Notes: generated by a model from the sequence alone, not told the origin. A stretch of DNA of 64,000 bases from Roseovarius sp. S88 (GCF_037023735.1 NZ_CP146069.1:971501-1035500), one strand, 5' to 3'; shown: positions 42,847 through 52,248, counted from the first letter of the stretch. Program-made: numbers and translations.

Positions 42847-43410
42847 ATGTTGAAAATTTTTTACAGAATTCCGGTAATTCTAGGTGCCCTTGTCGTGTCG
42901 ATAGGGATGATTTCCGCGCCAGCGTCTGCCACGACCTGTGGCGCTGTGGATTACTTCGGAACACAAGGTGGAATGTTTTTGGGCACGCCCGAGGGATGTG
43001 GCGTTGGGAACGACAAAGGTGCGCAAGGCTACGGCACGCTAAATGGTTGGACCCTTGGAGAGTCAGTCGGCGAAAACCCTGAGGGCGATGGCAAGATCGA
43101 CTTGACGGTAACTGGCCAGGATTGGTCAATTACTAACACAGGAGGTTTCAAGCACCTCGCTCTGGCAATAAAACAAGCTAAATCCTACGCGTTCTTTGTA
43201 CTCGACTTGAATAAAGCTCTGTCTGGTACATGGGGCACAGAAGGTCCCGCTAGTACAATCAATGGCTTCTCGCACATAAGTGCGTGGTACAAGGGTGACG
43301 GCACACCGCCACCGCCTCCACCCCCATCGAATGTGCCGCTTCCCGCTGCGGCGTGGATGCTGCTTGCAGCGCTTGGAAGCCTCGTGGTGTTTCGTAAAAA
43401 GAGCGCCTGA
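42847..43410 (+). CDS. VPLPA-CTERM sorted exported protein
   Basis: This 187-residue protein has a signal peptide (MLKIFYRIPVILGALVVSIG, cut after ASA), a Gly/Thr-rich exported part, a run of prolines (residues about 152-160) and then the sorting signal VPLPAAAWMLLAALGSLVVF with KKSA. VPLPA-CTERM signals are read by exosortase-like enzymes of alphaproteobacteria. The start may be 42832 or 42847; the second was chosen for its GAGG site and signal-peptide length. The AT-rich upstream region and low-GC codons suggest recent acquisition. Confidence 0.85.
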   Translation: MLKIFYRIPVILGALVVSIGMISAPASATTCGAVDYFGTQGGMFLGTPEGCGVGNDKGAQGYGTLNGWTLGESVGENPEGDGKIDLTVTGQDWSITNTGGFKHLALAIKQAKSYAFFVLDLNKALSGTWGTEGPASTINGFSHISAWYKGDGTPPPPPPPSNVPLPAAAWMLLAALGSLVVFRKKSA

Positions 43411-43431
43411 AACAGAACGCTATATAACCTG

Positions 43432-43457
43432 AAAGGCTGCTTACCTAAGTGGCCTTT
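43432..43457. terminator. terminator between convergent genes
   Basis: AAAGGC (43432-43437) pairs with GCCTTT (43452-43457) around a 14-nt loop and ends in T's. It can serve the VPLPA-CTERM gene and the AhpD-like gene that converge here. Confidence 0.6.
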
Positions 43458-43465
43458 TCTCGTTT

Positions 43466-43861
43466 TCAGGCTTTGAACATGTCATCCACTGTCACCTGAA
43501 GTGCGGTGGCCAACGCGTTTGTCTGACTTGCCATCCCGATCACAGACAAAAGCTCGCCATGCTGTGCCTCCGTCATCCCCTTGGCCTTGGCTGCCGCCGT
43601 GTGAGAATGCGCGCAATACTCACATGCGTTCGCAACAGACACCGCGATATAGATCATTTCCTTGGTCAACGGATCAATCTCACCCGATCCCATGACGAGT
43701 TTCAACCGCTCCCACGTGGCTTTGAGCAATGCCGGATCATGGGCCAGAGCACGCCAGAAATTGTTGATGAAATCCCCACCCCGCGTGGTGCGAATATCGT
43801 CAAACACAGCGCGCACCTCTGGAGTGGCCTCTTCGTCGGAAATCAGTGTAACCGTTGCCAT
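43466..43861 (-). CDS. AhpD/carboxymuconolactone decarboxylase-family protein
   Basis: This 131-residue protein has the AhpD-type motif NACEYCAHSH near residue 76 with the redox CxxC and following His. Such proteins reduce peroxides or handle electrophiles. It follows a DUF2237 gene by 2 bp and an ABM gene, so the three form one transcript. Confidence 0.85.
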   Translation of the reverse strand: MATVTLISDEEATPEVRAVFDDIRTTRGGDFINNFWRALAHDPALLKATWERLKLVMGSGEIDPLTKEMIYIAVSVANACEYCAHSHTAAAKAKGMTEAQHGELLSVIGMASQTNALATALQVTVDDMFKA

Positions 43862-43863
43862 TC

Positions 43864-44250
43864 TTATCCCTGAGCCTCCGCCGCATGTTGTTTGAGAACC
43901 TCTAAGGGAACAATATCCAACGCCCGCGCATGCGTCGCTTCAAGCCGCACCTTCGGGGCGCATCCTTCGTCATGGGCTTGCAAGAAGCGTGAGGCACACA
44001 GGCACCACTGATCTCCGGGGTTCAAGCCAGAAAATCCAAACTCTGGCCGCGGCGTGCTGAGGTCGTTGCCGACATATTTGGAGAACGCCAGAAACTCGGC
44101 CGTCATCAAGGCGCAGACTGTGTGACTGCCGCGATCCTCAGCGCAGGTGTTGCAATGGCCATCGCGGAAAAAGCCGGTCTTTGGGTCATTGCTACACAAC
44201 TCCAGCCGACCCCCCAGCACGTTGACGGATGTGTCCATTTTCATCGCCAT
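43864..44250 (-). CDS. DUF2237 family protein
   Basis: This 128-residue protein belongs to DUF2237. NVLGGRLELCSNDPKTGFFR and the C-terminal PGDQWCLCASRFLQA segment are the family's most constant parts, and several Cys residues suit metal binding. The ATG at 44248-44250 was chosen. Function unknown; it lies between the ABM and AhpD-like genes. Confidence 0.82.
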   Translation of the reverse strand: MAMKMDTSVNVLGGRLELCSNDPKTGFFRDGHCNTCAEDRGSHTVCALMTAEFLAFSKYVGNDLSTPRPEFGFSGLNPGDQWCLCASRFLQAHDEGCAPKVRLEATHARALDIVPLEVLKQHAAEAQG

Positions 44251-44254
44251 GATT

Positions 44255-44575
44255 TCAGACCTCGTGCAGCACGGTTTCAAAGCCCTCAAATTGTGGCGGT
44301 CCCATCAACGCATCCTGCGTTTTGGACCGCCCCGCATCCTTGTGCGCGTCGCGGAAATTCTGCGACTTGGTCCAGGCTTCGAAATCAGCGCGACTGGCCC
44401 ACACCACGTGACTCGAGTAAAGGCAGAACCCGTCTCCTTCTGGCCCCTTAAGAAGACGAAACTCCTGAAACCCGCGCGTTTCTTTCAACCGGCTTTCCCG
44501 AGATCGCCACATCTCTTCAAACTGCGCCTCAGCGCCGGTTTTCACCTGAAACCGGTTCATTGCGATGTAGCTCAT
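44255..44575 (-). CDS. ABM-domain (heme-oxygenase-like) protein
   Basis: This 106-residue protein has the antibiotic-biosynthesis-monooxygenase fold, resembling small heme-degrading enzymes: MSYIAMNRFQVKTGAEAQFE opens the first strand and helix, and GFQEFRLLKG and YSSHVVWASRADFEAWTKS follow. Known relatives degrade heme or oxidise small aromatics. The ATG at 44573-44575 was chosen over a longer reading. It starts the ABM-DUF2237-AhpD trio. Confidence 0.78.
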   Translation of the reverse strand: MSYIAMNRFQVKTGAEAQFEEMWRSRESRLKETRGFQEFRLLKGPEGDGFCLYSSHVVWASRADFEAWTKSQNFRDAHKDAGRSKTQDALMGPPQFEGFETVLHEV

Positions 44576-44650
44576 GATCAATGGTCCGCGCTTTGCTTGT
44601 GCAGGTCTATCCTGCACAAACCACCTCAGCGCGGCAAGGTATGAAAGCTT

Positions 44651-45814
44651 TTAGAGCGTATCGGCAATCTTGTAAAAAACACTGAGGTTGGCCTCATGCG
44701 TGCCTGCCTCATAAAATTTGCGATCCGCCGCTGTCGCAACAATCACAAGGTCCTTGGTTTGGTCCACATAGATATACTGCCCGTAAATGCCGTGGGCCAT
44801 GAACTGACCAGGCTCTGCGTTGGGTGGCACCCACCAGTGGAACCCATACCCAAGTTCACCAGGTGATGTCGGTGCTTGGGGTGTCGTGGACAATGCAACC
44901 CAATCCTTGGGAACAACCTGTATGTCCGTCAGTTGCCCCATTTGCGCATACATGAGCCCAAACCGGCCAAAATCGCGTGTTGTTTTATTGAGTCCACCCG
45001 GGGCAAACGCGATGCCGCCACTATCGGCCAGAACATAGGGTTCAGTTTCCAAACCCATCGGCTCTATGAGTTTTTCAGACAGCAGCTCTGTCATCGTTTT
45101 CCCGGTTGCTGCCCGCAGTACCATCGACAAAACATGCGCATCAATCGACACGTAAAGCCAGTCATCGCCTGGCGCACCGCGCTTATCAAAAAGGCTCGCA
45201 GCAAAGTCATCCATGGTCCCGCCCAAGGCAAGTTCACGCCCCATGCGGTTGATGTCTGACTCGTAGTCCAGATAATCCTCGTTGAACGCAACTCCGCTTG
45301 TCATCTGCAACAGATCAACAATCTTTGCGCCGTCATAAGCCGTACCCTTGAGCGCCGGAAGATACTGCACAACCGTATCATCGAGCGACCCGATCGCACC
45401 CTCATCAAGCAAGATGCCGGTCAGGGCAGAAACATAAGGCTTGGAGAGCGCCCAACCGATCCGCAGATCATCTTCCATCGTGTCCAGATGATAGCTTTCG
45501 TGAACGATCTGGCCTTTGTGCAAGACAAGAAAGGATGTCACGGCGCGCTCTTCGATCCATGCGGTCACATCATCATTGAGAGCAAGTGCCGGTCCTTTTG
45601 GCAACGCAGAGACAGGCATATCTCCCCGAGCAACAGGTTGAGACCGAAAAGCTTGGTTCAGAGATGAGAAATTTTTGACGATTTTGTCTTCTTCAAAAAG
45701 AGTGTTCACTGCCACCAGGCGGTAGATCTCTTCTCGCATGAGGACCCCGGCCAACAAGGCCGCCAGCACTGCAAAAACCGATAATCTTCTAACCCATTTC
45801 AGGAACGCTTGCAC
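44651..45814 (-). CDS. serine-hydrolase (class C beta-lactamase-like) protein, nucleophile changed
   Basis: This 387-residue protein has an N-terminal membrane helix and a beta-lactamase/6-aminohexanoate-dimer-hydrolase fold. It starts with GTG after GGAGGAGCACAGTT. In the family the SxxK motif carries the nucleophile (for example SVAK after a Trp); here the aligned segment WALSKPYVSALTG has Ala122 where the Ser should be, while Lys125 remains. The tyrosine motif YVSIDAHVLSMVLR and the C-terminal GYGFHWWVPP segment are intact. It may be a binding protein or use another residue. Confidence 0.75.
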   Translation of the reverse strand: MQAFLKWVRRLSVFAVLAALLAGVLMREEIYRLVAVNTLFEEDKIVKNFSSLNQAFRSQPVARGDMPVSALPKGPALALNDDVTAWIEERAVTSFLVLHKGQIVHESYHLDTMEDDLRIGWALSKPYVSALTGILLDEGAIGSLDDTVVQYLPALKGTAYDGAKIVDLLQMTSGVAFNEDYLDYESDINRMGRELALGGTMDDFAASLFDKRGAPGDDWLYVSIDAHVLSMVLRAATGKTMTELLSEKLIEPMGLETEPYVLADSGGIAFAPGGLNKTTRDFGRFGLMYAQMGQLTDIQVVPKDWVALSTTPQAPTSPGELGYGFHWWVPPNAEPGQFMAHGIYGQYIYVDQTKDLVIVATAADRKFYEAGTHEANLSVFYKIADTL

Positions 45815-45874
45815 AACTGTGCTCCTCCGTTAAACACACAAACTCGCCTTTGACGAGTAAAAACAATCTTCTAT

Positions 45875-46567
45875 CTATCTGAACTTGTCGACCAGTTTCT
45901 GCAAGGGTGAACGTGTGTCCTCAACGGGATTTGATGCAGCGGTGTGTTCTTCGTGTTGCGCTTTGGCGGCTGGTTTCGGCTTGGATGTTGAAGACTGCGG
46001 CGGCGACGTTTTCTGAGCCACGGCATTGAGAAACCTGTCATGCCGTCCTTGAGCCAGCTCCGCCGCACCATTCGACACGCCCTCCAAAAGAGCCTCCCGC
46101 CACGGCTGATCCGCCTTGGCAAAGTCTTGCAGAACATAGCGCGCCACGAGGTCTTTTTGCCCCGGATGTCCAATGCCCAACCGAACCCGGCGATAGTTTT
46201 CACCAATATGCTGATGGATCGACCGCAATCCGTTATGCCCTGCATGCCCTCCGCCTTGCTTTACCCGGCACTTTCCGGGGGCAAGATCGAGCTCATCATG
46301 AAACACGGTCACATCCTCCGGGGCCAGCTTGTAAAACCGTATGGACTCACCAACCGATTGACCCGACAGGTTCATGAATGTTTCCGGTTGCAACAGCAAT
46401 ACCTTCTCAGTCCCAAGACGCCCTTCGGACACGCGCCCCTGAAATTTGGATTTCCAGGGCCCAAACCCATGATCCTCGGCCAGGCGCTCCACGGCCATGA
46501 AGCCGATATTGTGCCTGTTTTTGGCGTATTTTTCGCCCGGATTCCCCAAGCCTACAAAAAGCAGCAT
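45875..46567 (-). CDS. pth: peptidyl-tRNA hydrolase
   Basis: This 230-residue enzyme releases tRNA from stalled peptidyl-tRNA. The N-terminal [20 protein letters not shown] holds Asn and the catalytic His20; [13 protein letters not shown] and [12 protein letters not shown] complete the active site. About 40 extra residues at the C terminus (Pro/Ala/Lys-rich, residues about 190-230) exceed the usual 190-200. pth often follows rplY; here a FkbM gene on the other strand is between them. Confidence 0.95.
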   Translation of the reverse strand: MLLFVGLGNPGEKYAKNRHNIGFMAVERLAEDHGFGPWKSKFQGRVSEGRLGTEKVLLLQPETFMNLSGQSVGESIRFYKLAPEDVTVFHDELDLAPGKCRVKQGGGHAGHNGLRSIHQHIGENYRRVRLGIGHPGQKDLVARYVLQDFAKADQPWREALLEGVSNGAAELAQGRHDRFLNAVAQKTSPPQSSTSKPKPAAKAQHEEHTAASNPVEDTRSPLQKLVDKFR

Positions 46568-46662
46568 TGCCGTTGTCCTGAATTTGGTAAGGATGGTCTA
46601 CGCTGCGGGCGTGTTTGAATCAACAAACCTGCTCGGCAAGGTGACGAGAGCAGGGGTGTTGC

Positions 46663-47343
46663 ATGGCAGAGTATGAGATTGATGGACTAACCCTGCATGT
46701 CCCGGGTCATATGCTCAATGATCGGATTGCGGGCAAGCTTGTCTCGGGTGGCTATGAGGCGCATGAGGCACGCGCGGTACGGATGCGCGTCAAACCGGGG
46801 CAGCGCGTGCTCGAGTTGGGTGCGGGTCTTGGCTATGTCAGCGCAGTCGCGGCACGCACCTCGGGGCCTGAAAACGTCGTTTCAGTTGAGGCCAACCCGG
46901 CGCTTCTGCCGGTGATCGAGCGTAATCTCAAGCTCAATGGCTTTGCAAAGCTGCGCCTCATGCACGGGGCGGTTGTCGGACAAACGCAGGATATTGAGGA
47001 TCTGGGGTTTGACCCCAAGAAAGCCTTTTGGGCCGGACGTATTGCCGATGACACAAGCAATCCAGAGGACATTGTCTCTGTGCCCGTATTGGCGCTGCCC
47101 AAGCTGCTGGAAGAATTCAAATCACAGGTCGTGATCATGGATGTCGAAGGGGCAGAGCGATTTTTGTTCGACGCGGCCTGGCCCGAACATGTGCTCACCG
47201 TGATCATGGAACTGCACCCCAAGCAATATCCGGACACGGTGATCAAACAGATCGTCGATTGCATGTCGACCTCTGGGCTCACATACGATCCCGGCCCCTC
47301 TCGCGGCCGCATCCTGTGCTTTCGGCGGGTGCGCGGCATATAA
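46663..47343 (+). CDS. FkbM-family methyltransferase
   Basis: This 226-residue SAM-dependent methyltransferase has the SAM motif VLELGAGLGYVSAVAAR, the acidic residue in VSVEANPALLPVIERNLKLNG, and VVIMDVEGAERFLF near residue 153, all FkbM-like. Targets of FkbM enzymes include polyketides and glycans, so the substrate cannot be named. It splits the usual rplY-pth neighbours and is on the opposite strand. Confidence 0.83.
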   Translation: MAEYEIDGLTLHVPGHMLNDRIAGKLVSGGYEAHEARAVRMRVKPGQRVLELGAGLGYVSAVAARTSGPENVVSVEANPALLPVIERNLKLNGFAKLRLMHGAVVGQTQDIEDLGFDPKKAFWAGRIADDTSNPEDIVSVPVLALPKLLEEFKSQVVIMDVEGAERFLFDAAWPEHVLTVIMELHPKQYPDTVIKQIVDCMSTSGLTYDPGPSRGRILCFRRVRGI

Positions 47344-47344
47344 A

Positions 47345-47374
47345 AAACGCGAAGGCCTATGGCACTCCGCGTTT
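47345..47374. terminator. terminator between the FkbM gene and rplY
   Basis: AAACGCG (47345-47351) pairs with CGCGTTT (47368-47374) around a 16-nt loop in the 62-bp convergent gap. A T run on either strand lets it serve both genes. Confidence 0.6.
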
Positions 47375-47405
47375 CTTAGATCCATGTAGGCTTAAGACCC
47401 GAAGA

Positions 47406-48068
47406 CTACTCTTCCGCGGCGGCCTCTTCTTCAGCGGGCGCCTCTGCGGCTTCTGTGGCTTCGCCGTCTTCGTCCTCTGCGTTTTCATCAGATTTCAGCG
47501 CCGACGGGGCAGAGATGTTGCAGATCACGAAGTCCCGATCAATCGTCGGCTTGGCGCCTTCTGGCAACTCAATCTGGCTGATGGTCACGTTGTCACCAAC
47601 ATTCAGACCTTCAAGGCTCACGGTCACGCTTTCCGGGATATCACCGGCCGTCACCATCAGCTCGATCTCGTTACGAACAACGGTCAGTACACCGCCTTTG
47701 CGGATGCCGGGACAATCGTCTTCGCCGACAAAATCAACCGTGATGAAGAGGTTGATCTTGGTGGTCCGGCGCAACCGCATCAGATCGAGATGCGTCGGCA
47801 GGTCCTTGACCACATCGCGCTGCACATCGCGGCAGATCACGCGCACATCGTCATGACCATCTACTTTGAGGTTGAACAAGGTCGACTTAAACCGCCCGGC
47901 CTTGAGCTTTTTCAGAAGCTCATTGAACGGAATGTTGATCGGAAGCGGATCAGTGTCGCCCCCAAAAACGATCCCCGGAACCATGCCCTCGCGGCGTGCT
48001 GCACGAGCGGCGCCCTTGCCCGTCCCCGTGCGTTCCTGGGCGTGAAGATCAGGAATTTCTCCAGCCAT
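47406..48068 (-). CDS. rplY: 50S ribosomal protein L25/general stress protein Ctc
   Basis: This 220-residue protein binds 5S rRNA through its N-terminal L25 domain ([21 protein letters not shown], residues about 18-38) and has the longer TL5/Ctc C-terminal beta domain (about 100-190). A strongly acidic tail rich in Glu and Ala ends it, as in other alphaproteobacterial L25. The ATG is at 48066-48068. Confidence 0.95.
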   Translation of the reverse strand: MAGEIPDLHAQERTGTGKGAARAARREGMVPGIVFGGDTDPLPINIPFNELLKKLKAGRFKSTLFNLKVDGHDDVRVICRDVQRDVVKDLPTHLDLMRLRRTTKINLFITVDFVGEDDCPGIRKGGVLTVVRNEIELMVTAGDIPESVTVSLEGLNVGDNVTISQIELPEGAKPTIDRDFVICNISAPSALKSDENAEDEDGEATEAAEAPAEEEAAAEE

Positions 48069-48270
48069 ATGTATTCTCCATATCTAGGGCGGGGCTCCTC
48101 CAAGGCTGTAGCCCCAACGTGAAGCCGCGCGTATAGACCGGATTGGGCAGGTTGGGAAGCGGAATCTACACCTTATGACACAGCGCTCATGTTCAGCGCT
48201 GGATTACGAGTATTTGAAGAACGATGAAGCTGCATATGCTTTGGCTTTCACTGTTCCAAAAATACTCAAA

Positions 48271-49443
48271 TCAGGCCATCCAGTCACCTGTGAAACCCTT
48301 TGGAATCATCAAGATATCCCGATCAACCTTGGTGATGTCTGTGTGCCCACAAAACGCCATGGAGATATCAAGCTCTTTGTGAATGACCTCCAGCGCCTTG
48401 GTCACGCCCGCCTCACCCATAGCCCCCAGACCGTAAACATAAGCGCGCCCGATATAGGTGCCCTTGGCGCCCAGGGCGATGGCTTTCAATACGTCCTGGC
48501 CAGTGCGGATACCACTGTCGAGATGCACTTCGATCTTGTCGCCCACCGCATCCATGATATCGGGCAGGGCGCGAATGGCTGAAAGCGCGCCGTCCAACTG
48601 CCGCCCGCCATGGTTGGAAACGATGATCGCATCGGCCCCGACATTGAGCGCCTCTTTGGCATCGCGCGCATCAATAATGCCTTTGATAATGAGCGGCCCG
48701 TCCCACATCTTGCGAAACTGGCGGATGCGATCCCAATTGAGCGCTTCGTCAAACGCTTCCGCTGTCCAGGAGCTTAGTGAAGAAGGGTCGGTCACACCGC
48801 TCGCATGACCCACGATATTGCCAAAGAACCGCCGTTTCGTGCCCAGCATGCCCAGGCCCCATTGCACCTTTGTCATCATGTTGGCGATGGATTTCATCGT
48901 TAGTTTTGGTGGTGCGCTCAGCCCGTTCTTGAGGTCCTTATGGCGCTGACCAAGAACCTGCAAGTCCACCGTAATCACTGCTGCTGAGCATTTGGCGTCC
49001 TTCGCTCGGTCAAACAGCCGCTGCATGAAATCATCATCCTTGAGTGTGTAGACCTGCATCCAGAACGGCTTTGTGGTGTTCTCGGCCACATCCTCAATCG
49101 AACAGATCGACATGGTGGACAGCGTAAACGGCACACCAAAGTTTTCAGCCGCCCGTGCCGCTTTGATTTCGCCATCGGCATGTTGCATCCCTGTCAGCCC
49201 GACAGGTGCCAGCGCCACGGGCATGGACACATCCTGTCCAATCATCTGCGTGGCGGTTGAACGGTTAGACATGTCGACCGCAATCCGCTGCCGCAGGTAG
49301 ATGTCCTGAAAATCCGATGTGTTCTCGCGGAATGTCTGCTCGGTCCAGCTGCCGCTTTCGGCATAGTCGTAAAACATCCGTGGGACCCGGCGCTCATAGA
49401 TGCGTTTGAGGTCGGCGATCGAGGTGATGACGGGCATGGCCAT
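48271..49443 (-). CDS. lldD: FMN-dependent L-lactate dehydrogenase
   Basis: This 390-residue enzyme oxidises L-lactate to pyruvate and gives electrons to the respiratory chain. FMN and active-site motifs present are MPVALAPVGLTGM, MQVYTLKD, IIKGIIDARDA and SNHGGRQLDGA (with the catalytic His). Two ATGs are possible (49443 and 49437); the first is given. A perfect inverted repeat sits 7 bp upstream of it. Confidence 0.93.
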   Translation of the reverse strand: MAMPVITSIADLKRIYERRVPRMFYDYAESGSWTEQTFRENTSDFQDIYLRQRIAVDMSNRSTATQMIGQDVSMPVALAPVGLTGMQHADGEIKAARAAENFGVPFTLSTMSICSIEDVAENTTKPFWMQVYTLKDDDFMQRLFDRAKDAKCSAAVITVDLQVLGQRHKDLKNGLSAPPKLTMKSIANMMTKVQWGLGMLGTKRRFFGNIVGHASGVTDPSSLSSWTAEAFDEALNWDRIRQFRKMWDGPLIIKGIIDARDAKEALNVGADAIIVSNHGGRQLDGALSAIRALPDIMDAVGDKIEVHLDSGIRTGQDVLKAIALGAKGTYIGRAYVYGLGAMGEAGVTKALEVIHKELDISMAFCGHTDITKVDRDILMIPKGFTGDWMA

Positions 49444-49450
49444 GTTCCAG

Positions 49451-49475
49451 TATTGGTAAAGTTTTTTTACCAATA
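49451..49475. promoter_or_regulatory. candidate operator upstream of lldD
   Basis: TATTGGTAAA at 49451-49460 and TTTACCAATA at 49466-49475 are perfect reverse complements with a 5-bp spacer. The half-site TTGGT/ACCAA matches FadR-subfamily GntR operators such as those of LldR and PdhR, though the spacing is wider. It covers the ribosome-binding region of lldD, so a bound protein would block transcription, or the RNA could fold on itself. No LldR-like gene is in the window. Confidence 0.6.
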
Positions 49476-49545
49476 TCGAAATAAATGTTCTTTGTCTATG
49501 CGGCGTCCTGCCTCGGGCTTGTGGGCGGGCATGAACGTTGCAGCT

Positions 49546-50289
49546 TTATCGGGCCTCAGTCGAATTCATCCCTGAGCTTCGATATGCCTTGCAAAACGCG
49601 ACCACGCCGAGAACGGTCACAAATTTATAGCCGAGATAGAACAGAAATGCAGTGATTGTGCCGGTCACGCTGAAGGCCCCATTTTCAAGCCAGGCATAGA
49701 TCGAAACATCAAAAGACCCGAGTTTGGCGGCGAGGAAAATCAGGGCCAGGTTGCCAGCAACGGCACCAACGATCAAATCCTTGCACAATGTCCAAGACGT
49801 GCCGCGCCCGCGCATGAAAGCTTCGATCAGACTCCAGTCTGAGGCGTGGGCGGCAGCCGGAAAAACAGTGCCAAACCGACAGAGAAAAGCGAAATAAACT
49901 ACGAAGACTGCGGCCAATGCTATCAGCGGTGCAAGCAAGTAATCGTGTTGAGAGAACAAGCGCTCGAATCCAATTAAAGACGTTATAAGAACGAAACCTG
50001 TTGCGATGAAAATGACCGTGAAAGCTCTGTTCGGAAGGACGCTGAGTCGCGTCAGATTTTTTGCCGAAAAGGTTTTGCCGGTCAGCGCCGAGATATGAAT
50101 GACGTAGGCGGAGATCATCGTCGTGGCAACGAGGGCAACGATGCTGATGAGAGCTAGAAAACCGTCATAGGACCATCCAAAGGCGATCTCGATCAAAAGC
50201 TCGATTGCGGAAATTGCAAGCAGAAGAGAGATGTTGCTACGAAACAGCTGCCAAGCACCGGCCCAAATGGGTGTCGGTTCCGCACGCAT
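49546..50289 (-). CDS. integral membrane protein of unknown function
   Basis: This 247-residue protein has about six predicted membrane helices (for example LLLAISAIELLIEIAFGWSY near residue 22 and LISIVALVATTMISAYVIHI near 47) and no family I recognise. The ATG at 50287-50289 is 3 bp after the trpA stop, so it may be cotranscribed with trpA. Its codons are somewhat less GC-rich than trpA. Confidence 0.7.
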   Translation of the reverse strand: MRAEPTPIWAGAWQLFRSNISLLLAISAIELLIEIAFGWSYDGFLALISIVALVATTMISAYVIHISALTGKTFSAKNLTRLSVLPNRAFTVIFIATGFVLITSLIGFERLFSQHDYLLAPLIALAAVFVVYFAFLCRFGTVFPAAAHASDWSLIEAFMRGRGTSWTLCKDLIVGAVAGNLALIFLAAKLGSFDVSIYAWLENGAFSVTGTITAFLFYLGYKFVTVLGVVAFCKAYRSSGMNSTEAR

Positions 50290-50292
50290 TAT

Positions 50293-51084
50293 TCAAGCCG
50301 AATGCGCGCCGTCCGCGAGACCACGCACAAAGTTCAGAACATCCGCGGGGCTGTCTCCGTCCCCAAGCTTGGCCACAATGGCCGAGCCAACAACGCAGCC
50401 ATCGGCCACGCTTGCGATCTCTCGGCTGGTCTCTGGTGTGCGGATCCCAAAGCCCACAACGATGGGCAGGTCTGTCGCCGCCTTGATGCGCGCCACCTCG
50501 GGGGCCACATCCGCGGCCTCAGCCGCTGCGGCACCGGTGATGCCGGTGATCGACACGTAATAGACAAAGCCGGACGTGTTCTGAAGCACCTTGGGCAGAC
50601 GCTTGTCATCGGTGGTTGGCGTGGCCAGGCGAATGAAATTCAGCCCCGCCTTCTGCGCCGGAATGCAGAGCTCGTCATCCTCTTCGGGCGGCAAATCCAC
50701 CACGATCAGCCCGTCGATGCCCGCCGCCTTGGCATCCGTCAGAAACTGCTCAACACCGCGATTAAAGATCGGGTTGTAATATCCCATCATCACAATCGGC
50801 GTGCTGTCATCGGTTTTACGGAACTCACGTGCCATCTGCAACGTCCGCTCCAGTGTCATGCCCGCCTCAAGTGCGCGCTGACCAGCAAGCTGAATGGTTG
50901 GTCCATCCGCCATGGGATCGGTGAAGGGCAGGCCCAGCTCAATGATGTCCACACCTGCCTCGGGCAGGCCTCTGATCACTTCCAGGGAAGTCTCATAATC
51001 AGGATCGCCCGCCATGACATAAGCCACAAAGGCCTTCTTTCCGGCGGTGGTAAGCTCTGCGAATTTGGCGTCGATGCGGGTCAT
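50293..51084 (-). CDS. trpA: tryptophan synthase alpha chain
   Basis: This 263-residue TIM barrel splits indole-3-glycerol phosphate. The catalytic Glu and Asp are in [17 protein letters not shown] (residues about 47-63), followed by MGYYNPIF and the phosphate-binding VGFGIRTPE and VVGSAIV. The ATG at 51082-51084 was chosen; the longer reading lacks support. It is separated from trpB and trpF by 10-13 kb. Confidence 0.96.
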   Translation of the reverse strand: MTRIDAKFAELTTAGKKAFVAYVMAGDPDYETSLEVIRGLPEAGVDIIELGLPFTDPMADGPTIQLAGQRALEAGMTLERTLQMAREFRKTDDSTPIVMMGYYNPIFNRGVEQFLTDAKAAGIDGLIVVDLPPEEDDELCIPAQKAGLNFIRLATPTTDDKRLPKVLQNTSGFVYYVSITGITGAAAAEAADVAPEVARIKAATDLPIVVGFGIRTPETSREIASVADGCVVGSAIVAKLGDGDSPADVLNFVRGLADGAHSA

Positions 51085-51174
51085 ACAGTGTTTCCTTGCT
51101 GATCCCACCGCCCTTGCCAAATAGAGCCCATAAAATCAATGCCCATAATGCACAAACGCTTTGGATAATTCGGA

Positions 51175-52248
51175 TCAGAGGCGATGTGCCAGAAGACGCG
51201 CAACGGCCTGCTCGGCCGCATCCAGTGCCCCATCGATCAACCCCGGTGACTGACTTGAGCATTCAGCGCAAGCAAACATCACGCGCCCGTCGCATTGCAC
51301 ATTCTGAAGCCGGCGCGGGGGCGGATCGGGGTGCCGAAAGGGGCCCTCAAGGTCGAGTGCATCTGTGGTAAAGGGCTCTTGCGCCCAGTCAAAGATCTCA
51401 AGACCACGAACTGCCTCTGCCTTCGGTCCGAAGCATCGCGTAAGCTGATCCAGAACGGCATGTTTGAGCGCGTCCGCCCTGAGTTGTCGCATCTCCACCG
51501 GCCAGTTCAGGAACCCAAACAAAATCCCCTGCTTGCTTCCAGGATCGCACAGGTCGTGGATTTCGCCACAGGGGCCAGCCTGACTAAGCACGCGCCCCGA
51601 GAGGCCCTTGTCCCGCCAGAACGGTCTGTCATAGCGCAGGACGACCTTGGCCTGCGAGGCCATCCAGGTCGGTACAGATGTCAGATCCTGCTTGAGCGCG
51701 GCAGGTAGTGCGGGGGTCCAACGAAGCCTGGCGGCAAGTCTGGGCGGCATGGCTACCAGCACCCGGGGTGCGTCATGCGTGCTGTCGGATGTGGTGACTG
51801 TGACGCCGTTGCCGTCCACTGCACTCGACGTCACGGGCGTGTTCAAGATCACCTGCGTGCGGGATAGTTGGTCGGCCATTGCCGCGACCAGCCGCGCCGT
51901 ACCGCCCTCCAGCCGATAGGACCCTGCCTGATGTGGCAGCATCCGGGCCTCGACTTCGCGCTGGGGTCCGTAATCCAGAAGGCCCGACCCTTGGGTGTAT
52001 TGCTCAAAAATGGGCAAATCGAGCCGCTTGAGCCAGCGCGCCACAGTGGGTTGATACCCTGGCCAGACCCAGCTTGGTCCGGCATCTCCGGCAAAGCCGC
52101 CGTCTGGGTCGGTAAAAGACCGGACGCGCCCACCCAGATCCCCCCGGGCTTCGATGAGACAGGCCGAGAGATTTTGCTCCTCTAGCAAGACGCAGGCCGC
52201 GAGCCCTGCCAGACCCCCTCCTATGACAATGGCGTCAAAGTGAGACAT
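51175..52248 (-). CDS. FAD-dependent amine oxidase-like protein
   Basis: This 357-residue flavoprotein has the FAD motif VIGGGLAGLAACVLLEEQN near residue 7 and GDLGGRVRSF, both typical of monoamine-oxidase/phytoene-desaturase relatives, and ends with a GLIDGALDAAEQAV segment near the flavin. It is shorter than MAO enzymes. The substrate is unknown. It faces ychF across 170 bp. Confidence 0.8.
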   Translation of the reverse strand: MSHFDAIVIGGGLAGLAACVLLEEQNLSACLIEARGDLGGRVRSFTDPDGGFAGDAGPSWVWPGYQPTVARWLKRLDLPIFEQYTQGSGLLDYGPQREVEARMLPHQAGSYRLEGGTARLVAAMADQLSRTQVILNTPVTSSAVDGNGVTVTTSDSTHDAPRVLVAMPPRLAARLRWTPALPAALKQDLTSVPTWMASQAKVVLRYDRPFWRDKGLSGRVLSQAGPCGEIHDLCDPGSKQGILFGFLNWPVEMRQLRADALKHAVLDQLTRCFGPKAEAVRGLEIFDWAQEPFTTDALDLEGPFRHPDPPPRRLQNVQCDGRVMFACAECSSQSPGLIDGALDAAEQAVARLLAHRL

